The notes beneath the pieces were generated by a model. The model was not told the DNA's origin. It saw only the letters and a list, made by a program, of their open reading frames with translations, and did not search any database. Shown piece by piece: positions 60,024 through 64,000 of a stretch of DNA of 64,000 nt. Source of the stretch: Sphagnum compactum (Eukaryota > Bryophyta > Sphagnopsida > Sphagnales); the NCBI GenBank assembly GCA_965153455.1, contig OZ234498.1, positions 18,414,001 through 18,478,000 of the forward strand, in the 5' to 3' direction. The stretch's first letter is position 1; every line of letters starts with the position of its first letter. The position numbers and the translations under genes were made by a program.

Positions 60024-61061
60024 TTACTGAAGGGAAATGGTGCTTCCACCACCAGGTGGCTTCCTTATACCGCCAATGAAATCTCGACCCGCAGGCTTGT
60101 CATCAGAGAAGATGTCACTGCCAGACAGCTCCTTGAGCTTAGCCTGACTAAGATTCTTCTCTGATGAGGCTAGAGCATTCTCTTCACTGAATATGTCATG
60201 TCCTGAAAGCTCAGCCTTCTTCTGATCATGCAACTTCCGAGCAGCTGAATCACTCTCATCATCTATTGGGCCAAAAGAGATTTGGCAACGACCACCTGCA
60301 GGATTGGAGACTTTCACAGATGTATGCACATTCCGAGGTGGTGGTGCTGCTTCATCAGCTGCAGGTGCCTTTGCCTCAACTTCCCTCCTAAACTCCAGAG
60401 CTCGAGAAGATGATCTTGGTGAGGAGTCTGGGGTCTGAGGACCGAAAATGTTGCTGCCAACTAGTTCCTTGGCTTTTGCATTTGAGAAAACCCGGCGGTA
60501 TGCAAGATCATCCGTGGTTTCAACAGTTCCACTCAGCTCTTTCTGCTTTGCTACTTCTGGAACTGTTACTGCCTTCTTTGGTGACACGCAATCTTCCCCG
60601 CCACCAAACGAGATCTGGCTTACTCCACCAGCCGGCTGATGGCAGCATCGAACCCCAGTATTGTCCATAGCTGCTGTACCATCGCCGTCATCACCAGCAG
60701 GAAAAATGCCACTCCCGTACATTTCTCTTTTCTTCAAATCTGAACCAGGTCTTCTCTTGAGCAGAGCATCAGCTTCTTCCGCCGATAACTGTTCACCGAA
60801 TGTGATAGTGCTGATTCCCCCCGCAGGCTGTTGCATGCGGACGGCAGGACGGCCTACAGGACTGCCATTATTGCAAGTAGTTTGATCGGCAGAAGAAGAA
60901 GAAGAAGACGGAAACGCATTGCTATGACGCACCGGAACAGGAGGAGACCCGCGAGTAAGATCGGGGCCCTCTGACCAGCTGAACAGATCGAATGTCGTCG
61001 CTCCTCCTGGGGGCATTGCACCTCTCCTGCTTGATGTCGGGATCCCGTTCTCAACAGACAT
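60024..61061 (-). CDS. DUF4057 family protein, 345 residues, intronless coding region
   Basis: A single uninterrupted frame from ATG at 61059-61061 to the stop at 60024-60026. The order of motifs matches the plant DUF4057 family (recollection of Arabidopsis members such as AT1G35780; molecular role not established). Five glycine motifs occur: PPGGATTFDLFSW (17-29), PAGGISTITFG (79-89), PAGGVSQISFG (143-153), PAGGRCQISFG (254-264) and PPGGGSTISL (335-344). They alternate with KxxELSGxxIF-type motifs at 110-120, 172-180, 196-206, 281-291 and 308-318. SPKKAVTVPEVAKQKELSG (160-178) is a strong family signature. The rest is Ser-, Pro- and charge-rich and probably disordered. The repeats recall animal HN1/Jupiter microtubule-associated proteins (PPGG...S and NIFG), an analogy only. 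There is no signal peptide or membrane segment. Family members I recall have introns, so the intronless form may deserve notice. Confidence 0.9.
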   Translation of the reverse strand: MSVENGIPTSSRRGAMPPGGATTFDLFSWSEGPDLTRGSPPVPVRHSNAFPSSSSSSADQTTCNNGSPVGRPAVRMQQPAGGISTITFGEQLSAEEADALLKRRPGSDLKKREMYGSGIFPAGDDGDGTAAMDNTGVRCCHQPAGGVSQISFGGGEDCVSPKKAVTVPEVAKQKELSGTVETTDDLAYRRVFSNAKAKELVGSNIFGPQTPDSSPRSSSRALEFRREVEAKAPAADEAAPPPRNVHTSVKVSNPAGGRCQISFGPIDDESDSAARKLHDQKKAELSGHDIFSEENALASSEKNLSQAKLKELSGSDIFSDDKPAGRDFIGGIRKPPGGGSTISLQ

Positions 61062-61569
61062 GATGATGATGATGATGATGATGATTCAGACTTGTTCTTC
61101 CTTTTCCTCTTCCCTTCCCTCTCTCTTGAAGTTCCGCTTCCACCGGGTTCTTCAACTCTTTCTTCACTGCTTCTTCGAACTTCAGAACAAAAGAAAACAC
61201 AGTCAGGAGCTTATTCTTCTCACAAATACATCAATGCTTTCCAAACGCGCGACCTCCCTCCCCGCACACAAACACACTCAACAACCTGCACAACCCCTAA
61301 CACCAATCTGCAAGCCTTCTGAGAAAGCAAGCTCCGAGTCTAAGACAAGGTTCTCTCTCTCTCTCTCTCTCCACTTTCTTTTGTCACTTCTTCAGAATTT
61401 TTGGTATTTCCACAACTACGAACACGCCAAGCTCCCGAAATCAGAGACAAAAATAGACTTGCACCCGCGACGACGATTGAAACTCGAGATCAAAGACCGC
61501 GAACGCAGCAGCAGCAACAGCGAACCCAAGCTAAGCTCTGCAACGGCGTCGAAGACAACAACGGTCTGT
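61062..61569 (-). promoter_or_regulatory. Leader and proximal promoter of the DUF4057 gene
   Basis: Read on the minus strand, CAT triplets run directly into the start codon (61062-61085), and a GA microsatellite lies at about 61352-61371. The segment is more GC-rich than the intergenic DNA, consistent with a 5' leader. GA-rich leaders are common in plants. The transcription start is not resolved. Confidence 0.5.
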
Positions 61570-62370
61570 CTTCCTGACACTCCCATACTAGTGACAGGCT
61601 CAAGTCACGTTCCAGAATGGAACTGACAGGCTCAAGTAACATTCCAGAATGGAACTGACAGACTCAAGTGACGATTTTTGATGGAACGACGTTTCTTTTG
61701 TTTCTTCTCTTCAGAATGGCCCCTAGAAACATACCAATAATCATGGTCTAGCGTACCAGAATGTGCTCCCCTGCTCGGCTGATCATTTATGGACTCAAAT
61801 TATCCATGATTATTATTGGCCTATAATTGTCGTCTGGATTTTTCTTTTTCTTCCAAAACTGTAATTTTAAAAAATCAATCCTGACTCCAAAAATCATATT
61901 CTAAAAAATCAATGGTTTTTTAAATATCTTTTTTCTTTTCCATAATTTAAAAAATCATTTTGATATGTGGTTTTTTTTAATTGTGGGTAAAATTGTGAAG
62001 GGAAATTGTCATGACTCCCATAGGCTACTGGTGACAGGCTCCAGTAATATTCCAGAGTGGAACTGACAGACTCGAGTGACGAGATTTGGTGGAACATCAA
62101 TTTATTCTCTTCAGAATGTCCTCTGGAAATATAATAATCATGGTCTGCGTACCAGAATGTCCCGCCGATCAATTATAGACGTAATCCACCGTTTATTCTC
62201 CTCAGAATGCCCACTGAAGACATATTAATCATGTTCTGTGTAGCAGAATGTGCCCCTGCTCGGCTGATCATTTTAGACGCAATTATCCTTAATTATAAAA
62301 GCCTATTATAATTGTCCTCTAGATTTTTCTACCAGAACTGTAATAAAAATCAATCCTAGTTCGAAAAAAC
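61570..62370. repeat. Imperfectly duplicated segment upstream of the DUF4057 gene
   Basis: The units share ATTCCAGAATGGAACTGACAG or variants (61604, 61638, 62048), GACAGACTC (61657, 62065), CTTCAGAATG, AATAATCATGGTCT, TACCAGAATGT, CTGCTCGGCTGATCATTT (61771, 62257) and AAAATCAATCC near the ends. Matching anchors are 408 and 486 bp apart, so the unit is about 400-490 bp with internal indels, including a partial third copy at about 62153-62200. It lies 0.5-1.3 kb upstream of the minus-strand start codon. Confidence 0.82.
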
Positions 62371-63409
62371 ATGTTGGGAAAAAAACAAAGGGTTTTTCAA
62401 ACTATGTTTTTAAAAAATCAAGGAGTTTTAGATTTTTTTTTTAAAATCAAGGACTTTAAATATATGTTTTTAAATCCTGCAAAACAATTCCTATTTATTT
62501 TTATAATTTTTAAAAAAAAATTGATCTGTAGTTTCAAAATTGGAGGTAAATTTGTAAATGGAAATTATAGAAATTTGTAAAGACAAATATTATCAACAGA
62601 TCTCTTGGATGCTGAAAAACCAGATCCTGGAATTGGAGGTCTCATTATTGAGATGTCGAAAATAATGATAATAAATTAAATTGAATTTGTAGTCTTATTA
62701 TTTATTTATTATTATTATTATATAGTACTTTATAGTAGATACCAAAAGGGAAAAACATTAGCAAATTAAAAATAGTAATGCTAGGTAATCAAGGAACATG
62801 TAAACCAATTGGACTTGGAAATTGGCTCTTGTGATACACCATTAGGGTTTATGCAAAACAAACACACCATGTTATTATAAAAGTCAAATTAATGCAACAA
62901 AAATTGAAGATTGAATTGATAATTTTTTTAAAGAAATGAATTGAAAATAGATTTTTTTTAAAGCGATAAATTGAAATAGAAAATATCCCATGATTTTGCC
63001 ATACACTTATGTGATATGAATTCAAGTTTCTAGAAATTGTTTGATATGTTGGTATAGTATGAAATGACAATATAAGGGCACGAGAAACTCTTTATACACA
63101 CGAAAAAAGACTTTTTTTTTTTTTTTTGAGGTACTAGATACAATGATGACAAACAAAATGAATCCTATAATTCATAATTTAACTAGCAAAACTACTACCC
63201 CTTGGCCATGGCCAGGTCTATGATTTGGGATTCATCCTTTTGCAATAAGGAAAATGCCTTACCATTTCAAATAATTGTACTTTGTGCCTTGAAATTTGTG
63301 AGTGTTTTTCAACATAAGGTTCATAAAATTGCTTAATACATATTCTCTGCCAACTCATTCAAGGTTAGGGGCCTATGACTGAACATTTCTTTATATCTTC
63401 ATCATATGT
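62371..63409. other. AT-rich intergenic DNA, no gene seen
   Basis: Poly-A, poly-T and TTA/ATT tracts, with no supported exon or element end. Confidence 0.5.
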
Positions 63410-63870
63410 GCTTCATTTTGAATGATTTAAACTCTTATTGGAGTGCTACCTCAAGCTCTAGAAATCATCTTCGAAGTCCAAAGGAAAAGGAGTAATGAAA
63501 AAATAACAACAAAAAAAATAAGTTTTCCAACTTACAAAATGTTTTTTTTTTTGGGTCTCTTCTTTGGACCCCTTACCATCATCTTTGGACTCTAATAGGT
63601 TGCAATAGAACAACATACAAGGAATTTTTTGAGTGTTTGGGAACAAGCTTTGGTAGTGTTTGGTGGTTTGTTCTTTTGGAGTTCTTGACCCCTTTTACTT
63701 TGGGGGTTGTAAATTTCTCATTTTTAATATGTTTTCAACGATTGTTAGTGTGTCAAATGCGTCAAGAAGAGGGGTTCAAATTTTGTTTGGACTTTGAAAA
63801 CAATGGAGCCCTACCCTTGGATCCAACATGCCCTAAACATTTAAATGTTTGGTCACCAACCGGCCTACCC
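63410..63870 (+). repeat. Repeat family F, related to the interior of the CACTA-type element
   Basis: It resembles 29590-30090 in order and spacing: TTCATTTT(G/A)AATGATTTAAA, AGGAGTGC or TGGAGTGC, GTTTGTT-rich text, GAGTTCTTGACCCC or GAGTTCTTAACCCC, GGTTCAA, TTTGGAC and a terminal ACCCTAA-like stretch. It may mark a second, related element that extends past the right edge of the window. Confidence 0.65.
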
Positions 63871-64000
63871 TAATAGGCAAATGGAGGATGTGAATCTCAC
63901 ATCAGGGCATATAGTGCATTTTGGACTTCCACTTGAATTAGGTAATTAGGGAGGTATGCAAATTGATGTAACAAATTATGCTTTCAACTTGTTGTTAGAA

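Noticed and set aside
1-64000. CRISPR arrays, bacterial operons, rRNA and tRNA genes
   Set aside because: No short evenly spaced repeats with unique spacers, no Shine-Dalgarno-led gene strings, and no cloverleaf or rRNA sequence were recognised. Intron-containing genes identify the DNA as plant nuclear. A tRNA scan would be needed to exclude a tRNA gene fully.

Overview
The window is a stretch of plant nuclear DNA: AT-rich, gene-poor and full of decayed transposable elements, with split genes that have GT-AG introns. Three protein-coding loci can be supported. (1) At 5845-7934 (+) is a multi-exon gene for a small secreted cysteine-rich protein that I do not recognise. (2) At 50983-55502 (+) is a complete 13-exon CIPK (CBL-interacting, SnRK3-type) protein kinase gene. 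(3) At 60024-61061 (-) is an uninterrupted 345-codon gene of the DUF4057 family. The low gene density, the intron-rich CIPK and the type of LINE-like reverse transcriptase suggest a large-genome land plant. A fern or gymnosperm is my guess, but the sequence does not settle it.

Layout. 1-5.6 kb is repeat debris with a 180-bp tandem triplication. 5.6-8 kb holds the secreted-protein gene. 8-27 kb has no gene I can support; it carries miniature inverted-repeat elements and fragments of several dispersed repeat families. 27.2-34.1 kb is a dead LINE-like retroelement split by a 3.7-kb CACTA-type DNA element. 34.5-35.6 kb is a MITE with another repeat nested inside it. 36-49.3 kb is again repeats and empty AT-rich DNA, including a TA-flanked MITE, two small tandem arrays and a poly-C run. 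49.4-55.5 kb is the CIPK gene, whose putative leader holds a fourfold imperfect repeat. 56.1-56.5 kb is another TA-flanked MITE. 60-62.4 kb is the DUF4057 gene, with an imperfectly duplicated upstream region.

The genes do not form a pathway. CIPKs relay calcium signals through CBL calcium sensors to ion channels and transporters. DUF4057 proteins are repeat-containing and probably disordered. The cysteine-rich protein is probably exported. Much of the remaining structure is a record of transposition in which relative ages can be read: CACTA into LINE, and repeat family B into a TTA-flanked MITE.

All repeat relationships were found by eye, so boundaries are approximate unless target-site duplications are given. 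I did not find a clearly new multi-gene system. The best candidates for novelty are the unrecognised cysteine-rich gene and repeat family B.
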